Of a stretch of DNA of 14,475 nt, positions 1 to 6,428 are shown piece after piece (position 1 is the first letter of the stretch; every line of letters begins with the position of its first letter). The position numbers and the translations under genes were made by a program. The notes beneath the pieces were generated by a model that saw only the letters and a program-made list of their open reading frames with translations, was not told the origin of the DNA and ran no database searches. The stretch is taken from NCBI GenBank assembly GCA_023146575.1, contig JAGLBU010000031.1:1-14475 (forward strand). Reading direction: 5' to 3'. Origin of the DNA: Methylococcales bacterium (GTDB taxonomy: Bacteria; Pseudomonadota; Gammaproteobacteria; Methylococcales; Methylomonadaceae).

Positions 1-231
1 CATTGGCCATTAACAGGGCCTTTATCACAAGCACAGCGTGAAAAAATGGAGCGTACGCAAATATGTACCGCGTGTCATAAAGAAATGAGTAATGCTGAAT
101 TATGGCAAAAATTGAATTCTAAAAAAGTATTGAACGATGAAATGCACTCAAAAATGATTAATCAATTAATTAAACGAGCGGCTAAAAAAATCAATTCTGA
201 GAAAATGTTATTGCCTAAAATTACCCCGTAA
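1..231 (+). CDS. C-terminal end of a c-type cytochrome (partial)
   Basis: The reading frame is open from the first base of the window, so this is the tail of a gene that starts upstream; 76 residues are visible. A heme-attachment motif CTACH lies at visible residues 22-26, where the two cysteines would hold heme covalently and the histidine would be an axial ligand. That places the protein in the periplasm as an electron carrier or redox enzyme. After the motif the chain is Lys/Asn-rich and helical-looking with no further CxxCH. Whether the full protein has one heme or several cannot be seen. The stop codon TAA shares one base with the ATG of lpxB (TAATG), so the two genes are probably co-transcribed and translationally coupled. 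The internal ATG at 46 is not a credible start because the frame continues upstream and that start would leave only four residues before the heme motif. Confidence 0.75.
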   Translation, partial: HWPLTGPLSQAQREKMERTQICTACHKEMSNAELWQKLNSKKVLNDEMHSKMINQLIKRAAKKINSEKMLLPKITP

Positions 232-1379
232 TGAAAAAGCTTATCATGATGAGCGCGGGGGAGACCTCGGGCGATCAACATGCCGCCAATATGTTTTTGG
301 AAATAAAGGCGCAAAACCCGTCAATTATAGCGATTGGAATGGGGGCTAAAAAAATGCGCGAAGCAGGCGTTGAAATTGCCTATGATTCTTCTGAAATTGG
401 GGTGATTGGGGTTGTGGAAATTTTAAGGCATTACCGAGAAATTAAAGCGGCGATGAAAATCATGAAGGCATTGATTTTAAACCATCGACCCGATTTATTG
501 ATTTGTATTGATTATAAAGAATTTAATCTAAGATTGGCGCAGTTTGCTAAACGCGAGGGTATTACCGTTTTATTTTATGTGAGTCCGCAAGTATGGGCAT
601 CACGACCTAAACGTGTGGTGACTTATGGTAAGGCGATTGATAAAATGGCCGTGATTTTTCCTTTTGAAACCGCTTATTATGAAGCTGAAAATATTCCTGT
701 GGCGTATGTTGGGCATCCTTCTGTAGATAAGGTCAAACCGTTATATACAAAGACGGAAGCACGGACTCTTTTTGGGTTAAATGCAGATGACCCTATTATT
801 GGGTTGTTACCAGGCAGTAGAGTTAATGAAATTAAACGTATGTTGCCTGTTATGTTAGAGGCTGTCGTCATAATCCAAAAAGTCTTTCCTGAGGCACAAT
901 TTTTATTACCACAAGCGGATTCGATTAGCGATGTATTGCTCAAGCCTTTTTTGAATAATAAGGCAGTTAAGGTTATTAAAAACCAACCTTATGACGCGAT
1001 TCAGTGTTGTGATGCGGTAATGACAACCTCAGGAACGGCGACCTTAGAAATTGCTTTGTTGAATATTCCGATGGTAATTGTGTATAAATTATCACCACTA
1101 ACCTATTTATTAGCACGGTATTTAGTGAAGATAAAATCCATCGGTTTGCCCAATATTATTGCCGATAAGCCGATAGTTAAAGAATTAATTCAACACTATG
1201 CCAGTGCTGACAATATTAGCGCAGAGATACTCAAAATTTTAAAGGATGCCGTTTATTATAAAAAAATGCAAGAAGCGTTAAAACAGGTGAAGATAAAACT
1301 TGGGAAAGGTGAGGGTTCTAAAAATATGGCAAATTTAGTATTAGAGATGTTAGCTGAAGAAAATATTTTAGTAAGGTAA
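231..1379 (+). CDS. lpxB: Lipid-A-disaccharide synthase LpxB
   Basis: LpxB condenses UDP-2,3-diacylglucosamine with lipid X to form the lipid A disaccharide, at the cytoplasmic face of the inner membrane. It is a GT-B fold glycosyltransferase of family GT19. The 382-residue length equals that of the E. coli enzyme. Recognisable family motifs are SAGETSGD at residues 8-15, LLPGSR at 192-197 followed by NEIKRMLP, and TSGTATLE at 266-273 in the nucleotide-sugar-binding half. The start at 231 puts the SAGE motif at its usual distance from the N-terminus. There is no clear Shine-Dalgarno sequence; the ATG overlaps the stop of the upstream cytochrome gene, so translation probably depends on re-initiation. 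The lpxA/fabZ and rnhB neighbours seen in many proteobacteria are absent, so this lpxB has moved away from the usual cluster. Very secure. Confidence 0.98.
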   Translation: MKKLIMMSAGETSGDQHAANMFLEIKAQNPSIIAIGMGAKKMREAGVEIAYDSSEIGVIGVVEILRHYREIKAAMKIMKALILNHRPDLLICIDYKEFNLRLAQFAKREGITVLFYVSPQVWASRPKRVVTYGKAIDKMAVIFPFETAYYEAENIPVAYVGHPSVDKVKPLYTKTEARTLFGLNADDPIIGLLPGSRVNEIKRMLPVMLEAVVIIQKVFPEAQFLLPQADSISDVLLKPFLNNKAVKVIKNQPYDAIQCCDAVMTTSGTATLEIALLNIPMVIVYKLSPLTYLLARYLVKIKSIGLPNIIADKPIVKELIQHYASADNISAEILKILKDAVYYKKMQEALKQVKIKLGKGEGSKNMANLVLEMLAEENILVR

Positions 1380-1383
1380 AACG

Positions 1384-1457
1384 TGGAGGCTGCGACCAGA
1401 ATCGAACTGGTGTAGATGGCTTTGCAGGCCACTGCATAACCATTTTGCTACGCAGCC
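1384..1457 (-). tRNA. tRNA-Cys (anticodon GCA)
   Basis: Read on the minus strand this is a 74-base cloverleaf. The acceptor stem GGCTGCG (1457-1451) pairs with CGCAGCC (1394-1388), followed by discriminator T and an encoded CCA (1386-1384). The anticodon loop CTGCAAA gives anticodon GCA, and the T arm carries TTCGATT. U73 is the usual cysteine identity base. It lies 53 bases downstream of tRNA-Gly on the same strand, the same order as glyW-cysT in E. coli. The 3' end is only 4 bases past the end of lpxB, which is read from the other strand. Confidence 0.96.
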
Positions 1458-1472
1458 TTGAAGCGATTTATC

Positions 1473-1504
1473 AAAAAAGCCGCGATTATTATCACGGCTT
1501 TTTT
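1473..1504 (-). terminator. Strong hairpin with flanking A/T tracts between tRNA-Gly and tRNA-Cys
   Basis: An inverted repeat runs from six A (1473-1478) plus GCCG through a four-base loop to CGGC plus six T (1499-1504). On the minus strand the stem is 14 bp with a single G-U wobble; on the plus strand the same position is a C-A mismatch. It therefore folds better in minus-strand RNA, although its shape is that of a bidirectional Rho-independent terminator. It could end plus-strand transcripts from lpxB, attenuate the tRNA transcript after tRNA-Gly, or serve as a processing structure between two co-transcribed tRNAs. The strand assignment is an inference. Confidence 0.6.
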
Positions 1505-1510
1505 AAATTT

Positions 1511-1585
1511 TGGAGCGGGAAACGAGATTCGAACTCGCGACCCCAACCTTGGCAAGGTTGTGCTCTACCACTGAGCTATTCCCGC
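1511..1585 (-). tRNA. tRNA-Gly (anticodon GCC)
   Basis: The minus strand gives a 75-base cloverleaf. The acceptor stem GCGGGAA (1585-1579) pairs with TTCCCGC, followed by discriminator T and an encoded CCA at 1513-1511. The D arm is GCTCAGTGGTAGAGC, the anticodon loop is TTGCCAA (anticodon GCC), and the T arm carries TTCGAAT. It is nearly identical to E. coli tRNA-Gly(GCC) but one base shorter in the D loop. It is the first gene of the tRNA unit, directly behind a strong promoter at 1605-1633. Confidence 0.97.
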
Positions 1586-1604
1586 ATGTCATTCTATCTT
1601 TGGC

Positions 1605-1633
1605 ATTATGCCGTTAAAAAGAATTTCTGTCAA
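1605..1633 (-). promoter_or_regulatory. Sigma-70 promoter for the tRNA-Gly/tRNA-Cys unit
   Basis: On the minus strand a perfect -35 box TTGACA (1633-1628) is followed by a 17-base spacer and a -10 box CATAAT (1610-1605), one base off consensus. The expected start near 1598 would leave a leader of about 12 bases before tRNA-Gly. The -35 box begins 3 bases after the stop codon of the 176-aa gene, so the tRNAs need not rely on read-through from it. Confidence 0.85.
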
Positions 1634-1636
1634 TCT

Positions 1637-2167
1637 TTATTGAATATCAACCACGAGTGTCCAGCCTTTACGACCTTTACACTCGCCATCGGATAAAATT
1701 TCTATTTGTGCAATACTATTTTTCTTACCTACGTAGTCAGTAAGGTCTAGCACTTTAACTACCGTTCCTTCAGGTTGTTGTTTACAAGGGCTTTTAACGC
1801 CTTTTTCCTGACTGTCATCAAAGGCCGACACAGTATCAGGATTTGCGACCATACTGATAGAGCCATTACCTCCCAAACTATTCGCCCCTTTTAAACTGTA
1901 TTGTTGTCCTATGGTTAAGGTTTTTAGTGTGGTATGAGGCACGGTATTTTTACTGCCAGAACTCATCATAATAACAATTAAAACCACAACAGCTAAAGCG
2001 GCGATCGCGCCAAAAAAAACTTTTGGGTTCGATTCTTTTAAGCCCATTGCATTATCTAATAACTTATTTGCCTGATCTACAGATGCTGTGGCCGTTGTCG
2101 CTTCTGGTTTTTCAGTAATTTCTGGTTTTTCAGTGGTTTTGTTTTCAGTTTCTTCGGAATTGCTCAT
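1637..2167 (-). CDS. Single-pass membrane protein with SH3-like periplasmic tail (unknown function)
   Basis: This 176-residue protein is not one I can name. Residues 1-30 are Glu/Thr/Pro-rich with a tandem TEKPEI/TEKPEA repeat, so disordered and acidic. Residues 51-68 form one strongly hydrophobic helix preceded by Lys, suggesting an N-in, C-out topology. Residues 85-176 look like a small beta-rich domain; the closing segment (PEGTVVKVLDL ... GWTLVVDIQ) has the look of a bacterial SH3 domain, as found in proteins acting near the cell wall. Two cysteines (128 and 163) in this exported part could form a disulfide. ATG is supported by GAGG nine bases upstream. The gene stands alone, 156 bases downstream of the PilZ-like gene, with its own possible promoter. 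The SH3 assignment is by eye only. Confidence 0.7.
   Translation of the reverse strand: MSNSEETENKTTEKPEITEKPEATTATASVDQANKLLDNAMGLKESNPKVFFGAIAALAVVVLIVIMMSSGSKNTVPHTTLKTLTIGQQYSLKGANSLGGNGSISMVANPDTVSAFDDSQEKGVKSPCKQQPEGTVVKVLDLTDYVGKKNSIAQIEILSDGECKGRKGWTLVVDIQ
2102..2134 (-). repeat. Two copies of a 15-base in-gene direct repeat
   Basis: The 15-mer TTCTGGTTTTTCAGT (plus-strand reading) occurs at 2102-2116 and again at 2120-2134, a period of 18 bases or six codons. It encodes the tandem TEKPE hexapeptides in the N-terminal disordered region of the 176-aa membrane protein. It probably arose by in-frame duplication, and copy number could vary among strains. Confidence 0.8.
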
Positions 2168-2213
2168 TTATTTTCCTCATGCAGATTCATTATTATTATA
2201 AATACCCTAACTG

Positions 2214-2241
2214 GATAAAGTGTCTATATTTAAACTTTATC
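2214..2241. promoter_or_regulatory. 8-bp inverted repeat, possible operator over a -10 box
   Basis: GATAAAGT (2214-2221) and ACTTTATC (2234-2241) are perfect inverted copies separated by 12 bases, together about two helical turns. On the minus strand the distal arm contains a possible -10 box GATAAA (2241-2236), with TTGCGA (2263-2258) 16 bases further upstream as a weak -35 box. This would drive the 176-aa gene and place a dimeric repressor or activator on its promoter. No regulator can be named, and an AT-rich chance repeat is possible. Confidence 0.35.
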
Positions 2242-2323
2242 GTCTAAATACAGTGTGTCGCAACGTAAAATTATCTCGTTAGTTTCTCAAGATACCATAA
2301 GCGGATGAAAAAGCTAACTAAAT

Positions 2324-3901
2324 TTATATAAATTCTTTACCTTCATCGTCGATCAAATTTGCTTCAGCGGCAGTATCTTCAAATTCTTTACATTCAAATT
2401 GCCAATAGCCTAAGCCGATATTTTTTTTATTTAAAAGTTCAATCCAAAGGCAGTCAGAGACCAGCTGTAATTCAATCATATCCTGCTCCTTTAAGACATG
2501 AGAGTTAATGATAAGAAAGCTTTTATCCACCTGATTCTCTTGTTTTTGCTGATAAAATAAAGCTTTCTGAGCAAGGTTTTCGCCGTCTTCATCTCGAAAG
2601 GAAAAAGAGGCGGCATGAATTTCTGAACTAATCAGTGAAACATTAAATTCAATATAACAACTTTGATGTTTGTCGACCATGATTTTAGAGACAACACCTA
2701 AAAATCGTTGGTTTTGTTGAGTGTCTATTTTTCTAAAACTAACCAAACTGCCAATTGAAATGAGTTCTTTTTCATCAAATAAATACGATAAGCCTTTTGG
2801 GGAGCATGATTCCCCTAGATATTCTAAAGGCTTGTGCTGAACCTGTGCATTTGAACACAATAAATCATAAGTATTTTCTAAGCCAATAGTAAAAAAACGG
2901 TCTAAACGGTCTATAAAACAGGGTGATTCATCGGTTAGTTTTCCCAGCCAACATTGGTCTAAATAGCTTAATAATTGGCGGGATAATTTGGCATTCATTA
3001 TGATATTAAAACGATCGTTCTTTATGACTGCGGTTTTTTTTAGTGTTTTAATTTCTTTATGGAGGCGGGTAAAGTTAAAATAGAGCTGTTTAAATTCTGT
3101 TTCATCTTCTTTTTCCTCAAAGGTCGGCGGCACATCCTCATCAATATGAACGTAGCATTGCAGAGCTTGGGTGATAATAAGTTGCTCTTCTAAGCAAGGA
3201 AAGAGACTGAGTTTATTTAAGGCTTCATAAATTTGTTGTAACTCATTTTGGGTTAAGGTGCCCGTGTCTAAAAGGCTGAGTAATAATATTTGAAGGTAAC
3301 TCTGCGTGGCCGTACTATGATCACTGGGTTGATCTAAGTCATCAGGCACTTTTATGGCGTTTTTTTTATGTTGAATACTTAATTTGTAAAGTGAATGAAA
3401 GTCCATCCACACCCAATCAGCAATTGGGATACGCATCATGTAATAACTGGTCATTATATGACCATATGCTTTGATGGTTCGTTGCAAAGAGAGTGCGGTA
3501 TTTTTTCCCTGAAACCATCGTATGGTGCGCGGTTTTGTTAGCTCTTTTGTACAAATCCAATAGCCTAAAGTGAATTCCTTCTCAATTTCTAATAAAAAGC
3601 TGCTAATATTTTGTCCATTTTCACCTCGCGGAAAGCCCCTTTTTGAAAGCTGTGAGCGTAAATAATCTTGGATGTTAAAAAAGACAGGTTTTAGCGTTTC
3701 AAGGGTATCAAGCCTTAATGGCACACGCATTTTAGTTCGGTTTAATTCAGTCAAAAAATCCCGAAATAAAAACATGGTTTTGATGGGGTTGGCAAAGGGC
3801 AGATCATCAAGCCATTGTTCTAAGGTTTCGTGCTGGTACGCGGCTAAATTGTTAGGGGATTTTTTTAAAGGGGGAATCTCTAAAAAACAAGAATTTATCA
3901 C
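2324..3901 (-). CDS. PilZ-like gammaproteobacterial protein, possible c-di-GMP effector
   Basis: This 525-residue soluble protein has no signal peptide or membrane segment. Its N-terminus (LPFANP at residues 34-39, LNRTKM at 53-58, then LRLDTLETLKP) matches my memory of a gammaproteobacterial family, best known in pseudomonads, that carries a C-terminal PilZ-type beta-barrel. The middle is mostly helical. Residues about 370-520 look beta-rich, with SCSPKG resembling the second PilZ motif (D/N-x-S-x-x-G) but without the acidic or Asn residue. No clear RxxxR motif precedes it, so c-di-GMP binding may be lost. The start is GTG at 3901, preceded by AGAGG at a good distance; the ATG overlapping it at 3903 is out of frame and stops at once. 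It begins 33 bases after the ABC permease gene and is probably the last gene of that operon. The family call is tentative. Confidence 0.6.
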   Translation of the reverse strand: MINSCFLEIPPLKKSPNNLAAYQHETLEQWLDDLPFANPIKTMFLFRDFLTELNRTKMRVPLRLDTLETLKPVFFNIQDYLRSQLSKRGFPRGENGQNISSFLLEIEKEFTLGYWICTKELTKPRTIRWFQGKNTALSLQRTIKAYGHIMTSYYMMRIPIADWVWMDFHSLYKLSIQHKKNAIKVPDDLDQPSDHSTATQSYLQILLLSLLDTGTLTQNELQQIYEALNKLSLFPCLEEQLIITQALQCYVHIDEDVPPTFEEKEDETEFKQLYFNFTRLHKEIKTLKKTAVIKNDRFNIIMNAKLSRQLLSYLDQCWLGKLTDESPCFIDRLDRFFTIGLENTYDLLCSNAQVQHKPLEYLGESCSPKGLSYLFDEKELISIGSLVSFRKIDTQQNQRFLGVVSKIMVDKHQSCYIEFNVSLISSEIHAASFSFRDEDGENLAQKALFYQQKQENQVDKSFLIINSHVLKEQDMIELQLVSDCLWIELLNKKNIGLGYWQFECKEFEDTAAEANLIDDEGKEFI

Positions 3902-3934
3902 ATGCGCCTCTTCACAACGTAAGAAAGGTTACAT

Positions 3935-4738
3935 TCATTTTCCACCTTTTTTGACCATCATTCCTTTTGAAGGGTTATAGCCCCAGATGGCAACCAACAT
4001 AAAAACGATAAAAGCGCCTAAGGTGACTAAAAAAGCGTATTGATTAAATTGCCCATATAAAGCAAACCGAATCAGTTCAACTGCTTGGGAAAAAGGGTTA
4101 TAAAGGGCTAAATTATAAAGTAAAAGGCTGGATTCTTTCATTTTCCACAGAGGATAAAGTGCGCTAGACATAAAGAACATGGGAAATATCACAAAATTCA
4201 TTACCCCTGCAAAATTTTCCAGTTGTTTAATAAAAGAGGATAATAGCAAGCCTAATGCCCCTAGCATTAATCCTGATAAAATTAATGCAGGAAATAAATA
4301 AACATAGCCTATTTCAGGCGGTTGAATCTCATAAAACCACGCAATGGCTAAAAAAACATACACTTGTAAAATAGAAACGACCGTGCCTGCAATGAGTTTA
4401 CAAATTAATAAAAACCAGCGTGGTAACGGGCAGACCATTAAAATACGCATACTACCCATTTCACGATCATAAACCATTGATAAAGAACTCTGCATACCGT
4501 TAAACAGTTGAATCATCCCTACCAACCCAGGGGTGATGTAAACCTCATATAAGATGTAAGTTTCATAAGGGGGGGTAATTGCCAACCCCAAAGCGGCTCT
4601 AAAACCTGCGGCAAACACAAATAGCCAAATTAAAGGCCGTACTAAGGCGGATATAAAACGCTCTTTTTGATTCAAAAAACGTAATAATTCGCGGTTGATG
4701 ATTCCCCACATGACACGCCAAAAATGTAGGATAATCAT
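3935..4738 (-). CDS. ABC-2 type permease of the PQQ-dependent alcohol dehydrogenase system (PedC-like)
   Basis: This 267-residue integral inner-membrane protein is the channel-forming subunit for the ATPase encoded just upstream. Six hydrophobic segments can be placed at about residues 29-49, 60-85, 107-135, 142-170, 176-200 and 233-254. The arrangement and the stretch LSGLMLGALGLLLSSF followed by NFVIFPMFFMSSALYPL are typical of ABC-2 exporters (the drug- and polysaccharide-export type). Among these it looks like the permease family found beside PQQ-dependent alcohol dehydrogenases. The substrate is unknown. Its ATG overlaps the stop of the ATPase gene by four bases (ATGA), and an SD-like GGGGCGG sits inside the end of that gene. 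The C-terminus is basic (VKKGGK). Confidence 0.88.
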   Translation of the reverse strand: MIILHFWRVMWGIINRELLRFLNQKERFISALVRPLIWLFVFAAGFRAALGLAITPPYETYILYEVYITPGLVGMIQLFNGMQSSLSMVYDREMGSMRILMVCPLPRWFLLICKLIAGTVVSILQVYVFLAIAWFYEIQPPEIGYVYLFPALILSGLMLGALGLLLSSFIKQLENFAGVMNFVIFPMFFMSSALYPLWKMKESSLLLYNLALYNPFSQAVELIRFALYGQFNQYAFLVTLGAFIVFMLVAIWGYNPSKGMMVKKGGK

Positions 4739-5469
4739 TTTTCCGCCCCTTGTGTGAGCTTATAAAATGCTGCGCTAATACAATCGGTTTCGGTTTTTAA
4801 TAAAATGTGGTTGATCGAGCCACTGGCTTTAATTTCACCTTGGTGCAAAATTAATAATTGATCTTCTGGGTAAATTTCATCAATTAGATGGCTCGCCCAT
4901 AAAACTGATAAGGCGCGGTTATTGGCTAATTGGTGTATGTGTTCAACAATGCTTTTACGACTGGGAACGTCTAAGCCTACGGTGGGTTCGTCTAATAATA
5001 ACAGGGATGGATTGTGTAATAACGCTCTGGCAATTTCGACGCGTCGTTTATGGCCACCATTTAATTGACGAATTTTTTCATGTCGACGTTCATACATATT
5101 AAGGCGTTCCAATTCTTCTTGAATACGTTTATTCCCTTGTTTTCGAGAAATACCGTGTAAGGCTAAATGGTAGCGTAAATTTTGTAAGACGGTTAAATCA
5201 ATATCGAGTGTAGTTTGTTGATAAACCACGCCTAAGCGCATTAACGCCTGTCGTGATTGTTTTTTAATATCAAAACCACATAAATGTATCTGACCCTGAT
5301 GGGTATCATACAAACGGGTAATGAGTGAAAATAAGGTACTTTTACCCGCGCCATTCGGGCCTAATAAGACCGTACATTCGCCACTTTGAAGCGTAAAATT
5401 AATGTGATTCAGGGCTTTTTTTTTGCCATAAGCAAAACTTAAGTTTTCAACCGTTAACGCTGTTTTCAT
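4735..5469 (-). CDS. ABC transporter ATPase, PQQ-dependent alcohol dehydrogenase system
   Basis: The 244 residues form one complete ABC ATPase domain. Walker A GPNGAGKST is at residues 37-45, the Q-loop at VYQQ (82-85), a divergent signature LNGGH in place of LSGGQ at 136-140, Walker B LLLLDEP at 156-162 and the switch histidine at 194. All catalytic residues are present, so it should hydrolyse ATP on the cytoplasmic side and power the permease encoded immediately downstream. The His at the end of the signature, followed by KRRVEIARALL, fits the ATPase subfamily linked to PQQ-dependent alcohol oxidation. The gene overlaps the beta-propeller gene and the permease gene by ATGA at each end, implying coupled translation. 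Confidence 0.93.
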   Translation of the reverse strand: MKTALTVENLSFAYGKKKALNHINFTLQSGECTVLLGPNGAGKSTLFSLITRLYDTHQGQIHLCGFDIKKQSRQALMRLGVVYQQTTLDIDLTVLQNLRYHLALHGISRKQGNKRIQEELERLNMYERRHEKIRQLNGGHKRRVEIARALLHNPSLLLLDEPTVGLDVPSRKSIVEHIHQLANNRALSVLWASHLIDEIYPEDQLLILHQGEIKASGSINHILLKTETDCISAAFYKLTQGAEK

Positions 5470-6428
5470 GGTTTAACAACCACGCCCCAAGGATAGCGCC
5501 CAACTCCCACAGACTTGGTTACTTTATGGTTTTTTAAATCAATAATAGACATATCATGACTGGTGCCATTGGTGGTATACAGCCGTTGTTGATCAGGTGA
5601 AAAGGCTAAATTCCAAACCCGTTGTCCGACTAATAAAAATTTCTCAACCGTAAAGGTTTTTGCATTGACCACTGCCACTCGATTGGCCGATCCCATAGCG
5701 ACATAGGCATAGTCGCCTTTTTTATCAACGACCACCCCGACGGGTAAAATTTTATCACGGCTAACGCCTTGAATCGTTAAGGCAATATTTTTTATGATCT
5801 TTTTAGTCGCCACATCAAGTACCATTAACGTCCCTGCCATTTCAGAGGTTACCCAAAGCTGTTTGCTGTCCGCACTAAAGTGTAAGGCTCTAGGGCGCGG
5901 GTCAACTAAGGTGTTTTCAACAATTTCTAAGGTTTGGGTATTAATCCAGTGTACCATATTAGTGGTTTCTGACGCACTGACGACCCATTTGTTATCAGGA
6001 CTGACCGCAATGCCTTCAGGCTCCACTCCAACTTTAATCGTTTTAAGGACTTTTTTGCTGGCAATATCAATCACGGTTACCATGCTATCGTCTTCATTGG
6101 AGACATAGAGTCTATCGCCTTTGGGGGATAAGGCAAAGGTTTCAGGGTCTTCACCCGACGGCAAGCGCCCAACTTCTTTTAAGGTCTTAATATCAATAAT
6201 TTTGATGGTATCATCATCACTGGTGGCAACATATAAATGTTTATAGTCGGGGCTGATGGTGATTCCGCGGGGGCGCTGCCCTACGATGATGGTTTTGAGC
6301 AATACCCCTTTAATAGGATCTACTATCGCGAGTGCATTGTCTTTTTCTAAACTTACAAAGACTGTTTCTGCGTGTGCTATGCCCATAAAAAAGAGACAGA
6401 GACTTAGGTTTAAGAGCCATGTTTTCAT
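5466..6428 (-). CDS. Periplasmic seven-bladed beta-propeller (YVTN repeat), PQQ catabolism-associated
   Basis: This is a 320-residue secreted protein. Residues 1-20 form a signal peptide (MKTW, a hydrophobic core, AHA before the cleavage site). The rest divides into seven repeats of about 42 residues, starting near 21, 64, 106, 148, 190, 240 and 282. Each follows the YVTN pattern (LYVxxxxDxxxxxIDxxxxKxxxxxxVGxxPxGxxxSPD), so a closed seven-blade propeller is expected; blade 5 has an insertion of about 8 residues. Such propellers bind partners or ligands rather than catalyse. This one matches the family repeatedly found between a binding protein and an ABC exporter near PQQ-dependent dehydrogenases; the repeats resemble those enzymes only superficially and carry no PQQ site that I can see. 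Four-base ATGA overlaps join it to the genes on both sides. Confidence 0.93.
   Translation of the reverse strand: MKTWLLNLSLCLFFMGIAHAETVFVSLEKDNALAIVDPIKGVLLKTIIVGQRPRGITISPDYKHLYVATSDDDTIKIIDIKTLKEVGRLPSGEDPETFALSPKGDRLYVSNEDDSMVTVIDIASKKVLKTIKVGVEPEGIAVSPDNKWVVSASETTNMVHWINTQTLEIVENTLVDPRPRALHFSADSKQLWVTSEMAGTLMVLDVATKKIIKNIALTIQGVSRDKILPVGVVVDKKGDYAYVAMGSANRVAVVNAKTFTVEKFLLVGQRVWNLAFSPDQQRLYTTNGTSHDMSIIDLKNHKVTKSVGVGRYPWGVVVKP

Noticed and set aside
1384..1585. tRNA genes as an integration site for a mobile element
   Set aside because: No integrase, direct repeat of a tRNA 3' end or foreign-looking gene is next to them.
1445..1696. Plus-strand 83-codon open frame
   Set aside because: It runs antisense through both tRNAs and the end of the 176-aa gene and has no ribosome site; an artefact.
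2321..2334. Perfect 14-base palindrome AATTTATATAAATT
   Set aside because: It is composed only of A and T, overlaps the stop codon of the PilZ-like gene and has no GC stem or U-run context, so it is probably compositional.
3672..3980. Plus-strand 102-codon open frame
   Set aside because: It is antisense to the PilZ-like and permease genes, which have far better family evidence.
5794..6108. Plus-strand 104-codon open frame
   Set aside because: It is the complement of the propeller repeats and its Thr/Ser/Leu-rich composition is a by-product of them.
5466..6428. Regularly spaced repeats of about 126 bases, considered as a DNA repeat array
   Set aside because: The periodicity is at the protein level (42-residue propeller blades) and the DNA has diverged; it is neither CRISPR nor a tandem DNA array.
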